The notes beneath the pieces are model-generated. The model was not told the DNA's origin, made no database searches, and worked only from the letters and a program-made list of their open reading frames with translations. From Skermanella stibiiresistens SB22 (GTDB taxonomy: Bacteria > Pseudomonadota > Alphaproteobacteria > Azospirillales > Azospirillaceae), in NCBI RefSeq assembly GCF_000576635.1, contig NZ_AVFL01000012.1, positions 150,711-214,710 on the forward strand: 64,000 bases of DNA. The letters run 5' to 3'. Shown here piece by piece: positions 1 to 8,010 of the stretch (position 1 is its first letter; each line of letters begins with the position of its first letter). The position numbers and the translations under genes were made by a program.

Positions 1-1
1 C

Positions 2-379
2 CGCCTGCTGGTCTGGGGCGTTCCGGCCCTCCTGACGGTCGCCGGCTTCCTGGCGCTCGAAGTCAAGGGCATGATCGGAAGGAACGCCATCTTGACGTTG
101 CTGGGCGACGCCTCCTACTCGATCTACCTGACCCATATCCTGACATTGGGCGTCGTGCGGACTGGGTGGCGCAAGCTTGACTTGGTCCAGCAGGATCTGG
201 CGACGGCCTGCGTCTACATGGTGTCGGCCATCGTCATTTCGGTGGCGGTCGGCATCGTCTGCCACTTTCTATGCGAGGCGCCCATCCACAGATTGGCGAA
301 ACGCTTGACGGCGGGGTCCGGCCGCTCGACCGATGTCGGACCGGTCGGCGCCATGATGGGCGGATCCCGTCAGCGGTAG
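2..379 (+). CDS. Acyltransferase 3 family protein, C-terminal part (5' truncated by window)
   Basis: The reading frame is open from the left edge of the window, so only about 125 C-terminal residues are seen. They contain two hydrophobic segments around a SYSIYLTH motif and end in a last membrane helix followed by CEAPIHRLAKR. This is the usual C-terminus of integral-membrane acyltransferase 3 proteins, which O-acylate lipids, polysaccharides or lipopolysaccharide at the inner membrane. The first Met inside the window (71) is internal. The stop lies 10 bp inside the convergent VOC gene. The substrate cannot be inferred from this fragment. Confidence 0.75.
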   Translation, partial: RLLVWGVPALLTVAGFLALEVKGMIGRNAILTLLGDASYSIYLTHILTLGVVRTGWRKLDLVQQDLATACVYMVSAIVISVAVGIVCHFLCEAPIHRLAKRLTAGSGRSTDVGPVGAMMGGSRQR

Positions 380-747
380 TTCGAAACCTCGACCAGATTA
401 CCGTCAGGGTCGCGGAAATAGATCGACAGGATGGGGCCCGTGGCACCGGTTCGCGCGACCGGCCCCTCCTCGATCTCGATGCCCAAGCCCCGGAGCTGTT
501 CGGCCATCGTGTCGACCGGTGTGCTGGAAATCAGACAGAAGTCGCCCGATCCCGGCGTGGGCCGCTCCGCCTTCGGATCGAACTCCCGCCCAGCCTCGTG
601 CAGGTTGATCTTCTGCGCCCCGAAGGCCAGGGCCTTCCGCCCGCCGGCGAAGACCACCACCCGCATTCCCAGCGCCCGCGAATAGAAGTCGCAGGTGGCG
701 TCCACCGAGCGCACCGTGAGCACGAAATGGTCGATGCGGTCGATCAT
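370..747 (-). CDS. VOC (glyoxalase/bleomycin-resistance/dioxygenase) superfamily protein
   Basis: A 125-residue single-module vicinal-oxygen-chelate protein. It opens with MIDRIDHFVLTV, which supplies the usual metal-ligand His at position 7. It closes with IYFRDPDGNLVEVSNYR, the typical C-terminal strand carrying the metal-ligand Glu. VOC proteins act as cytosolic lyases, dioxygenases or resistance proteins on small molecules, and the substrate cannot be predicted here. The 3' end overlaps the tail of the acyltransferase gene by 10 bp in convergent orientation. It is probably monocistronic. The fold call is firm and the function is open. Confidence 0.85.
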   Translation of the reverse strand: MIDRIDHFVLTVRSVDATCDFYSRALGMRVVVFAGGRKALAFGAQKINLHEAGREFDPKAERPTPGSGDFCLISSTPVDTMAEQLRGLGIEIEEGPVARTGATGPILSIYFRDPDGNLVEVSNYR

Positions 748-1255
748 GATGGTCCCCTTCGAATGCCGTGGATCAACGGCGTGGCGGTTCCCGGCTGCCG
801 GCTCGACCCCACTCCCATCGAGATTTTCCCGTACCGGGCGTCAGCCAGGACATAGCTGAAAACCCCACGAAGATCACCTCTTTCGATATCCAGGTGGCAC
901 CGATCGGGATTTCCCCTGGGAGAGCCTCGGACGACCAAGCCTTTCGAGTGCCCAGCCGAAACAAACGTGGCTGAATATACGGGGCAGGGTGCCAAATTTG
1001 TTAAAAATACGACAAAACAGTGTCGGACATTTTGAAAATATGGCAGTCTTGGAAATCAAGAAAATCCGAAATAATTAATTTTTTATTTAATACAAATACT
1101 TCAAAAATTTACTTATTTGCGCAAACATGTTGCTTCAATGCATCAGATTCTGCCTTTCGCTGGAAGTTGGCGGAGTATTTGTTGCGGAAACATTAACGCG
1201 TCGTTCAGATAGGGGAGTTCACGGATTTACCCTTCGACCCGATCAGGGAATGGTC
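748..1255. other. Intergenic region with a strongly AT-rich leader upstream of the porin gene
   Basis: No gene is supported in these 508 bases. From about 990 to 1120 the sequence is dominated by A/T runs, whereas almost all other DNA in the window is GC-rich. The run ends about 130 bp before the porin start, so promoter and 5' UTR elements of a highly expressed outer-membrane protein are a reasonable inference. No exact promoter motif is claimed. Confidence 0.5.
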
Positions 1256-2437
1256 ATGAGAAATATCCTGCTTGCCACCACCGCCATCACCGCGGTCGCC
1301 CTCAGCGCGCAGTCCGCGCAGGCGCAGATCGTCGTCAGCCTGGGCGGCTACACCGAGTTCTTCGGCGCCTATTACGACGATGACAGCTCGGCCCGCACCA
1401 GCCGCGAGTTCGCGCTCGAGACCGAGATCGTCGTCCGCGCCGACGGCAAGGCGGACAATGGCCTTCTCTACGGCGCCAAGGTCGAGTTGCAGAACAGCAC
1501 CGGCGGCACCAGCCCGTCTGGCGTCGGCACCGACGAGGCATCAGTCTACTTGGGCGGCACCTGGGGCCGTATCGAACTGGGTGACTTCGACGGCGCCGCC
1601 GACACGCTGGCGATCTACGCTCCCCTGGTCGGCATCGAGCAGATCGACGGCGACGCCTACCGTTTCCTGGAAAACACCCCCGGCACCGGCCCGCGCGCCG
1701 GCTTCGCCCTCGGCGGCATTCCGAACGGCAGCCTGGTGCAGGCGCCCGACAGCGGTGACGCGACCAAGGTCATGTACCTGACGCCGCGCTTCGCCGGCAT
1801 CCAGGGTGGCGTCAGCTACGCGACGCAGAGCGGCAACGAGGCCCAGAGCGTCGTCGGTTTCAAGACCGCCGGCGGCTACAAGGATTTCTGGGAGTTCGGC
1901 GCCAACTACACCGGCGAGTTCTCAGGCTTCTCGATCGCGGCCGGCGCCACCGGCAGCACGGCCACCGGGCAGGATCTCGGCACGATCGGCGGCCCGCAGC
2001 TCGAGGACTTCTTCGCTTGGCAGGCCGGCGGCCAGATCGGCTTCGGCGGCTTCAAGGTGGGCGGTGGCTACATCGACGCCGATGACTACAACGCGGTCTC
2101 CGGCGTTCCCTCGACCTCCGGCGACAGCAGCGTCTGGCACGTCGGCGTCACCTACACCGCCGGTCCGTTCGCGGTCGGCCTGACCTACGCCGACGCCGAG
2201 GGCTTCAAGAGCGGCCCCGAGTTCGACGCCACCGGCGTGGTTCCCGGTACCTACGCCACCTCCTACAAGACCTATGGCGGCGGCGTCGCCTATACCCTGG
2301 CGCCCGGCTTCACGGTCGCCGGCGACGTCATGTATGTCGACGAGGACCTGCGGAACACGGACGCCGTGACCGGCGCCACCACCAATGCCAGCAACGAGGG
2401 CATCGTGGCCGTGCTCAGCACCCGGCTGGATTTCTAA
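1256..2437 (+). CDS. Outer-membrane porin (Gram-negative general porin type)
   Basis: About 393 residues starting MRNILLATTAITAVALSAQ, a signal peptide ending near AQAQ. The mature protein is rich in Gly, Asp, Tyr and alternating strands, with no cysteine-rich or catalytic motif. It ends in STRLDF, the terminal aromatic residue read by the BAM machinery. This fits a 16-stranded trimeric porin for passive uptake of small solutes. The ATG at 1256 is chosen because AGGGA lies 6 bases upstream and it places the signal peptide at the N-terminus; the in-frame start at 1127 would add an implausible leader. An AT-rich promoter region precedes it and a strong terminator follows. Confidence 0.88.
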   Translation: MRNILLATTAITAVALSAQSAQAQIVVSLGGYTEFFGAYYDDDSSARTSREFALETEIVVRADGKADNGLLYGAKVELQNSTGGTSPSGVGTDEASVYLGGTWGRIELGDFDGAADTLAIYAPLVGIEQIDGDAYRFLENTPGTGPRAGFALGGIPNGSLVQAPDSGDATKVMYLTPRFAGIQGGVSYATQSGNEAQSVVGFKTAGGYKDFWEFGANYTGEFSGFSIAAGATGSTATGQDLGTIGGPQLEDFFAWQAGGQIGFGGFKVGGGYIDADDYNAVSGVPSTSGDSSVWHVGVTYTAGPFAVGLTYADAEGFKSGPEFDATGVVPGTYATSYKTYGGGVAYTLAPGFTVAGDVMYVDEDLRNTDAVTGATTNASNEGIVAVLSTRLDF

Positions 2438-2471
2438 TCCGCCGAACGGACCTGATCGGGTTTGAACGAGG

Positions 2472-2503
2472 GGGCGTGGCGCCAAAAGCGCCGCGCCCTT
2501 TTC
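2472..2503 (+). terminator. Rho-independent terminator of the porin gene
   Basis: A GC-rich inverted repeat (GGGCGTGGCGC / GCGCCGCGCCC) with a short A-rich loop is followed directly by TTTT. It starts about 35 bp after the porin stop codon. Confidence 0.8.
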
Positions 2504-2705
2504 GTGTCCGGGAGGTTCCGGAACCGACCCCACGGCCCCTGTTCGACACACGCCGCAAGATCATGCCCTGAAAACCGCGTCCCCATTCTTCCGGCATTCG
2601 CGGCAAAGCCTAAAGAATGACGCCGTCATGCGTCCGGACACCTCTTCAAGGCCGCCTTCCCTGGTATAGCGTTGCCGTGATCGATGACCGCGATGCCAGG
2701 GCAGC

Positions 2706-3842
2706 ATGGAAACAAGCACCCTTCCCGATCGACGCGCCATGGCGGGCGACGACGAAACCGGCGCGTCCGGAGCCGAGCGCGATCTGGCTGGACTGCGCCG
2801 GATCACGCTGGCCGCCATAGCACTCGCGGCCGTCGTGTTCGCCTATTACGTCGTGGCGGACCGGACGACGCCGTTCACCAGCGGCGCGCGGGTCCAGGCC
2901 TTCATCGTCCGCATGGCGCCCGAGGTGGCCGGCCAAGTGCTGAGCGTCGATGTGATCGACAACTCGCGCGTCGCCCGGGGCGACACGCTGTTCAGGCTGG
3001 ATCCCACGCCGTTCCAGATCGCGGTGGAGCAGGCGCAGGCGAAGCTCGCCCAGGTGGGGCAGAGCATCGGCGCCTCGACGGCGGCGGTGGATTCGGCGCA
3101 GGCCATGCTCGACGAGGCGCGCGCGGCGGAGGCCAACACGCGTGCCCAGACCGCGCGCACCTTCGAGTTGGTCAAGCGCGGCGTCTACGCCTCCGCGCGT
3201 CAGGATCAGGCGACCGCCGCCCTGGACGAGGCGCTCGCCCGCGTCGTCCGCGCGGAGGCGGAGCTTGCCCGGGCGCGCGAGCAGCTTGGCCCGGCGGGTG
3301 ACGGCAACCCACAGGTCCAGGAGGCCATCGCCACGCTGGACAAAGCGCGGTTCGACCTGTCGAAGACCACGGTGACGGCCCCTTCCGATGGCGTCGTCAC
3401 GAACCTGCAACTCGCGGGCGGTCAGGTGGTGACGGCGGGCCAGCCGGCCATGACCTTCATCAGCGTCACGGATGTCTGGCTGCTGGCGCCCATGCGCGAG
3501 AACAGCCTGGGTGTCCTGGCGTCCGGCCAACGGGCCGAGGTGGTGCTCGACGTGCTGCCGGGGCGGGTGTTCGAGGCGACGGTGTCCAGCCTGGGCTGGG
3601 GCATCGCCTCGGGTTCGGCGGATCCGGCGACGGGTTTGCCGAAATCACCCAACGAAACCGGCTGGCTGACCAGCCGGGAGCAGTTCCCGGTGCAACTCGC
3701 CTTCGATGCCGACAACCTGCCGCGAGGTGCGCGCTATGGCTCGAAAGCCGCCGTGCTGGTCTATTCCGGCGACAACGCCGTGATGAACGCGATCGGCTGG
3801 CTGCGCATGCGGCTGATCGCCATCCTGACCTATGTCTCGTGA
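2706..3842 (+). CDS. HlyD-family efflux periplasmic adaptor (membrane fusion protein)
   Basis: 378 residues. A short cytoplasmic N-terminus precedes one membrane helix at about residues 31-50. A biotinyl-lipoyl-like half motif (VRMAPEVAGQVLSVDV) follows, then an Ala/Gln-rich alpha-helical hairpin, the second lipoyl half (VTAPSDGVVTNLQL) and a beta-barrel domain. This is the EmrA/AaeA/YibH type of adaptor, which joins an inner-membrane pump to an outer-membrane channel. The stop overlaps the next gene, a DUF2955 membrane protein, by 11 bp, so the two are translationally coupled and probably form one export unit. No outer-membrane channel gene is adjacent. The substrate is unknown. Confidence 0.87.
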   Translation: METSTLPDRRAMAGDDETGASGAERDLAGLRRITLAAIALAAVVFAYYVVADRTTPFTSGARVQAFIVRMAPEVAGQVLSVDVIDNSRVARGDTLFRLDPTPFQIAVEQAQAKLAQVGQSIGASTAAVDSAQAMLDEARAAEANTRAQTARTFELVKRGVYASARQDQATAALDEALARVVRAEAELARAREQLGPAGDGNPQVQEAIATLDKARFDLSKTTVTAPSDGVVTNLQLAGGQVVTAGQPAMTFISVTDVWLLAPMRENSLGVLASGQRAEVVLDVLPGRVFEATVSSLGWGIASGSADPATGLPKSPNETGWLTSREQFPVQLAFDADNLPRGARYGSKAAVLVYSGDNAVMNAIGWLRMRLIAILTYVS

Positions 3843-4896
3843 TACCCCGTCTGATGACACTGGGGCGTTGGAGCGGCGCGCCCACGCCTTGCGGCTCGCC
3901 CTCGCCGTGGCGGTCGGCTTGGTGTTCGAGATCCTGCGGGGTGCGATGGTGCCGCCGCTCGCCGCCGTGATCGCGCTGCAACTCCTGGCGCTGCCGGGAC
4001 CGCGGCCCTCCGCGAAAATGGTCGTGGGTTTCTTCGTCGTCGTCGCGGCCACCTCGGTGCTGGCCTATGGCGTATCGGTGTTGACGGCGGATCACGCGCT
4101 GCCCCACGCGGTGGGAATCGGACTGATCTTCCTGTGGGGCTTCGCCCTCGCGGCCCGGCCGAAAACCACGGCGGTGGGAGCGATGACGCTGACGATGGCC
4201 ATCGTGGTCACGACCATGGCGGCTGTCTCCACCGACCTTGCCGGTGTCGTGGTCGCCGGGGTGTTGACTTCGGTGGCGATCGGCATCGCCCTGGTTTTCC
4301 TGGCCCACGCCGTCTTTCCCCAGCGGACGCCGCCCAAGCCCACGGCGGCAGCGGATGGCGCCGCCGCTGGAGTGGGCGCGCGGGCGATCGTGGCGACCCT
4401 GATCCTGCTGCCGCTGCATCTGGCGCTCACCGCCGAGGGCCTCGCCGCGATGGTGGTGCCGCTCACCGTGGCGACGATGCTCCGCCAAGTCAGGGTCGAG
4501 CGGGCGGCGGACCACGCGGTGAGCTTCGCCGCCGGCAACCTGCTGGGCGGAATTGTGGCGGCGGCGGCCGTCCTGGTGGTGAGCCTGCACGACACCATTC
4601 CGGTGCTGGTCACGGTGACCGCCGCCGCGGCGCTCCTCATCGCGTGCTGGATCGAGCGCGCTCCGGCGCTCGCCGCCGTGCTGCTGCCGGGCTTCGTCGC
4701 GTTCGCCATGCTGTTCGGTCTCGCCTTCGCGCCAGCGTCGCTTTCCGCCGACGTGGAGCTTCCGAAGCGGCTTGTCCAGATCGGCGCCGCCAGTCTCTAC
4801 GCGCTCTGCGCGATCAGCCTCGCCCTGCCGTTCATGCGCGGGCCGCGGCCTGGCGCCGGGCATCCCCTGGGGGCGAAGTCCCTCATCCAGCCCTGA
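3832..4896 (+). CDS. DUF2955/FUSC-like multi-spanning membrane protein, partner of the HlyD adaptor
   Basis: 354 residues with about ten hydrophobic segments in two halves, for example residues 22-50, 62-85 and 100-160, then a second set after about residue 170. It resembles DUF2955 and aromatic-acid exporter/FUSC proteins, which are commonly encoded right after HlyD-type adaptors. It overlaps the adaptor gene by 11 bp. The inferred role is the inner-membrane component of an efflux pair. The family call is moderate because it rests on topology and gene context. Confidence 0.7.
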   Translation: MSRDTPSDDTGALERRAHALRLALAVAVGLVFEILRGAMVPPLAAVIALQLLALPGPRPSAKMVVGFFVVVAATSVLAYGVSVLTADHALPHAVGIGLIFLWGFALAARPKTTAVGAMTLTMAIVVTTMAAVSTDLAGVVVAGVLTSVAIGIALVFLAHAVFPQRTPPKPTAAADGAAAGVGARAIVATLILLPLHLALTAEGLAAMVVPLTVATMLRQVRVERAADHAVSFAAGNLLGGIVAAAAVLVVSLHDTIPVLVTVTAAAALLIACWIERAPALAAVLLPGFVAFAMLFGLAFAPASLSADVELPKRLVQIGAASLYALCAISLALPFMRGPRPGAGHPLGAKSLIQP

Positions 4897-4909
4897 CGCC
4901 GGAGGCTCC

Positions 4910-5554
4910 ATGGATTTCTCGGTCATCAATCTCGAACTCGTCGCGACTCTGCTTCTGCTGCTCCTGATTGGCATCGGGCCAAAGATCGCGCTGGTGCCGT
5001 TCCTGGAGAAGACCAAGAAGTTCCCACCGGAGCGGCAGGTCGCCATCGGCAAGCGCATGGTGCTCACCGCCGTGGGGGCGGCGGTGGCGGTGTTCGTCAC
5101 CGGTGGTTTGCTGCTGAGACTGCTGCACATCACGACCGGCGCCGTCGCGGTGGCCGGTGGCATCATCCTGGCCCTGATCGCCGTCAAGATGGCGCTGGGC
5201 GCCGAGGAGGTGGTGGAGAACCACGAGGTGCCGGCCGACCCCGACAAGCTCGCGGTCTATCCACTGGCGATCCCGTACCTGTTCAACCCGGTCGGCATCA
5301 CGGTCCTGATCATCGCGTCCGACAGCGTCGATTCGATCGCTGCGGCGGCGCTGGTGCTGGGCTTGGTGCTTCTGGTCGGCGCGTTCGACTATCTGGTCTT
5401 CAGCAACATCGACAAGATCGCCAAGCGGATCAACCCCACATCGCTGATCGTCTCGGAGATCGTGTTCGGCGTCCTCCTGACCGCCGTGGCGGTGCAACTC
5501 TTCGTCCTCGGGCTGGGGCTCCTGGGAATCATCGAACGGGCCGCGGCGCATTGA
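4910..5554 (+). CDS. MarC-type integral membrane protein
   Basis: 214 residues with six predicted membrane helices, separated by a polar loop around ENHEVPADPDKLAVYPLAIPYLFNP. The PLAIPxLxxP motif is characteristic of MarC/YchE-type proteins, whose physiological role is still poorly defined. ATG 4910 is preceded by GGAGG at good distance. An upstream in-frame start at 4772 would extend back into the previous gene and has no membrane-protein character. It lies 13 bp behind the DUF2955 gene, so co-transcription is likely. Confidence 0.75.
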   Translation: MDFSVINLELVATLLLLLLIGIGPKIALVPFLEKTKKFPPERQVAIGKRMVLTAVGAAVAVFVTGGLLLRLLHITTGAVAVAGGIILALIAVKMALGAEEVVENHEVPADPDKLAVYPLAIPYLFNPVGITVLIIASDSVDSIAAAALVLGLVLLVGAFDYLVFSNIDKIAKRINPTSLIVSEIVFGVLLTAVAVQLFVLGLGLLGIIERAAAH

Positions 5555-5568
5555 TCGGGGGGTATGGG

Positions 5569-5594
5569 GGAGGGGGTGGGTGCCGTCCCCCTCC
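5569..5594. terminator. Hairpin between convergent genes
   Basis: Inverted repeat GGAGGGGG / CCCCCTCC with a 10-base loop lies between the marC-like gene and the convergent metallo-hydrolase gene. There is no clear T-run, so it is only a possible bidirectional terminator. Confidence 0.4.
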
Positions 5595-5602
5595 ACAAGC
5601 GG

Positions 5603-6583
5603 TCAGTAGTCCCAGAAGGCCGCCACCCAGCGGAAGGCATCGCCGTCGACCGCCACCCGGCCGATGGATGGGAAGGGCAGGTGCGTGGCCACCAGCTGTT
5701 CGCGGCTCGCCGCCAACTCTCTCAGAAGCTGGACCCGGACGCGGGCCGCCTCTTCGGGGTCGTGTTCGAAACCGTTATGCCAGTCGGGTTGGTCGAACCC
5801 GACCGCGAACACGGCGTCGCCGGCGAATGTCAGCCCGTCGCCGTCGGACGCCAAGCGGACCACGCTGTGACCGGGAGTGTGGCCGCCGACCCGACGAACG
5901 ACCACCCCCGGCGCCACCTCGCGCTCCGCCTCGAACGGCCGCAGATAACCGCGGTACTCGTCCATGAACCGTTTGGCGGTCGACCGGAGCGCGTCCGGGA
6001 AACCCGGCGGCATGGCGGTGTGGGAGAAGTCGGGCGCCTCCCAGAAGTCGACCTCGGCGGCCGCCACGTGGATCCGCAGGTCCGGACGCAGCCGTTCCTT
6101 CACCCCATCGACGAGCAGCCCGCCGATGTGGTCCATGTGCATGTGTGTCAGCACGACGTCGGTGACGGAGGCGAGATCGACGCCGGCCGCCTCGAGCCGC
6201 TTGATCAACTGCCCGGCTCGCGGCAGATCCAAATTCGGGTCCAGTCCCAGCCCGGCGTCGATGAGGATGGTCCGTCCGCCGCTCCGCGCCACCACGACGT
6301 TCAGGGGCCAATCGAAAGCATCGCGGTTCAGGAAATTGCCGTCCATCCAAGCCGCCCGGACGGCCGGGTCCACGTTGTGTCCCATCATCACGGTCGGCAG
6401 CGGTAGCACCCCATCGCTGATCACCAGCACGTCGATATCGCCGACCTTCAGGGCGTAGCGCGATGGAACCAACTCGTCACGCTCCGATCCACCGGGGTGT
6501 GGGGAAACGTCGAAGTTGATGTTCGTCTCCCACGTCCGCTGTGTTTCAGTATTACGGGCGAGGGGGGTCGGATGCAGTGTCAT
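5603..6583 (-). CDS. MBL-fold metallo-hydrolase
   Basis: 326 residues. The zinc-binding signature is clear as LTHMHMDHIGG, followed by the metal-ligand region GGHTPGHS and a later conserved Asp in FAGDAVF. Members hydrolyse lactones, thioesters or phosphoesters, or act as quorum-quenching lactonases; the substrate here is unknown. There is no classical signal peptide, so it is probably cytosolic. It is the last gene of a three-gene minus-strand set (NmrA reductase, small membrane protein, this enzyme), divergent from a TPR-type regulator that is the likely controller. Confidence 0.85.
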   Translation of the reverse strand: MTLHPTPLARNTETQRTWETNINFDVSPHPGGSERDELVPSRYALKVGDIDVLVISDGVLPLPTVMMGHNVDPAVRAAWMDGNFLNRDAFDWPLNVVVARSGGRTILIDAGLGLDPNLDLPRAGQLIKRLEAAGVDLASVTDVVLTHMHMDHIGGLLVDGVKERLRPDLRIHVAAAEVDFWEAPDFSHTAMPPGFPDALRSTAKRFMDEYRGYLRPFEAEREVAPGVVVRRVGGHTPGHSVVRLASDGDGLTFAGDAVFAVGFDQPDWHNGFEHDPEEAARVRVQLLRELAASREQLVATHLPFPSIGRVAVDGDAFRWVAAFWDY

Positions 6584-6614
6584 GGTCTGTCTCCTGATGC
6601 TTAAGGTTGGATAG

Positions 6615-7049
6615 TCAGGCGAAGGCGGCTCTCGCGGCGCGGGAGCGGCGGATCGCCCAGAGCGTGAGCGCGATGCCGATGAGGGCCGGCAGGGTGACGG
6701 CGGGAAAATCGCGCGGTATGGCGGAGGGCGCGCAGATGCCGACCGCGACTTCCCACAGGTGGAACAAGGCGTGCGCCGACAGCCACAGCGTGGCGGCGGT
6801 CCACAATCCGATGCGACGGTCCGGCCGTAGCAGGCCGACGAAGAACGCGACGCCTAGGAAAAGCTGGATGATCCCGATATCGCGGATGAAGTGCTGATTG
6901 AAGAAGCCGGTATCGGTCACGCCCGGCACGGCGTCGTACCAGACCAGCGGAGCGGCGAGCATGAAGAGCCCATTCGCGGACAGGAAGATCCCGTTCAGCG
7001 CCACCGCCGCGGTGATCGCGATCGGGGCGGATTCGAAACGCGGTCCCAT
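6615..7049 (-). CDS. Small four-helix membrane protein of unknown function
   Basis: 144 residues with four hydrophobic segments (about 10-34, 55-75, 82-104 and 115-134), short basic loops and a basic C-terminus. It resembles DUF4345-type or DoxX-like small membrane proteins in layout, but no signature motif decides between them. It is immediately downstream of the NmrA-type reductase gene (1 bp spacing), so co-expression is near certain. No function is assigned. Confidence 0.65.
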   Translation of the reverse strand: MGPRFESAPIAITAAVALNGIFLSANGLFMLAAPLVWYDAVPGVTDTGFFNQHFIRDIGIIQLFLGVAFFVGLLRPDRRIGLWTAATLWLSAHALFHLWEVAVGICAPSAIPRDFPAVTLPALIGIALTLWAIRRSRAARAAFA

Positions 7050-7050
7050 G

Positions 7051-7827
7051 TCAGGCTCGCGCGCCCGGTGCCAGTGATTTGGCCGATGAACTGGCGAGCC
7101 AATCCTCGAACCGCGTCGGACCGATGCGTGGGTTTCCGCCCGGTGTCAGTGACTGATCGTCCAGCACCGAGCCGAAGTAGCGGGCGTGGATGTCGGCGAT
7201 CGCCCGGCGGCCATCCCTCTTCGCGGCCATCACCACTCCAGCCAGCTTGTCCAGCGCGATCGGCTCGGGTCCGGCCACCTCGACGGTGCCGTTCAGCGGA
7301 GGGGCCACCGCGAGATCGGCCAACGTGGCGGCGACGTCATCCGACGCGATGGGCTGGATCAAGGCTGGCGACAGGCGGATCACATCGCCCTCGGCACCAG
7401 CCTCGATGATTCCCCCGATGAACTCGAAGAACTGCGTCGAGCGGAGGATCGTGTAAGGGATATCGGAGGCCTTGATCAGGGTCTCCTGGGCGACCTTGGC
7501 GCGGAAGTAGCCATTCTCGGGAAGCCGGTCGGTGCCGACGACTGACAGGGCCACGTGATGGCCGACACCGGCCGCGCGTTCCGCGGCGAGAAGGTTGCGG
7601 CCGGAGGTCTCGAAGAACTCCAGAACCTTCTTGTCGTCGAACGATGGCGAGTTCGCCACGTCGACGACCACTTGGGCACCGGCGACCGCCTTGGCCAGCC
7701 CTTCGCCGGTGATGGTATCGACACCGGATTTTGGAGACGCCGCCATGACCTCATGTCCACCCTGGCGAAGCCTGCCGACAAGCTTGGCCCCGATCAGGCC
7801 GCTGCCTCCAATGACGACGATCCTCAT
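7051..7827 (-). CDS. NmrA-type NAD(P)-binding atypical SDR protein
   Basis: 258 residues beginning MRIVVIGGSGLIGAKLV, a GxxGxxG Rossmann motif right at the N-terminus. It has the ILRSTQFFEF motif seen in NmrA/HSCARG-type SDRs, which lack the usual YxxxK catalytic pair and bind NAD(P) as sensors or quinone-linked reductases. ATG 7827 is chosen because a GGAGGAGCGA ribosome-binding site precedes it and it starts at the first strand of the fold. It heads the minus-strand operon with the membrane protein and MBL hydrolase. The divergent gene at 8011 is the obvious candidate regulator. Confidence 0.85.
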   Translation of the reverse strand: MRIVVIGGSGLIGAKLVGRLRQGGHEVMAASPKSGVDTITGEGLAKAVAGAQVVVDVANSPSFDDKKVLEFFETSGRNLLAAERAAGVGHHVALSVVGTDRLPENGYFRAKVAQETLIKASDIPYTILRSTQFFEFIGGIIEAGAEGDVIRLSPALIQPIASDDVAATLADLAVAPPLNGTVEVAGPEPIALDKLAGVVMAAKRDGRRAIADIHARYFGSVLDDQSLTPGGNPRIGPTRFEDWLASSSAKSLAPGARA

Positions 7828-8010
7828 GCTTCGCTCCTCCATTTGACATCGACCACGCCGGTCGCGATCGATGAGCGGAGGATGCCTGGAAACTGGCCGG
7901 AAGACCTTGCGGCCTCCTTGAATTTCCATTGAGTCCCGCTTCAAATATCGTCCAAATGGACCGCGATCCTGGCCCTGTTCTTCCAATCCATCAGCCTGCC
8001 GAGCGCCAGA

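Noticed and set aside
3466..5247. 593-codon minus-strand frame over the efflux genes
   Set aside because: Composition is Arg/His/Gly-rich shadow; the plus-strand genes have coherent membrane and adaptor domains.
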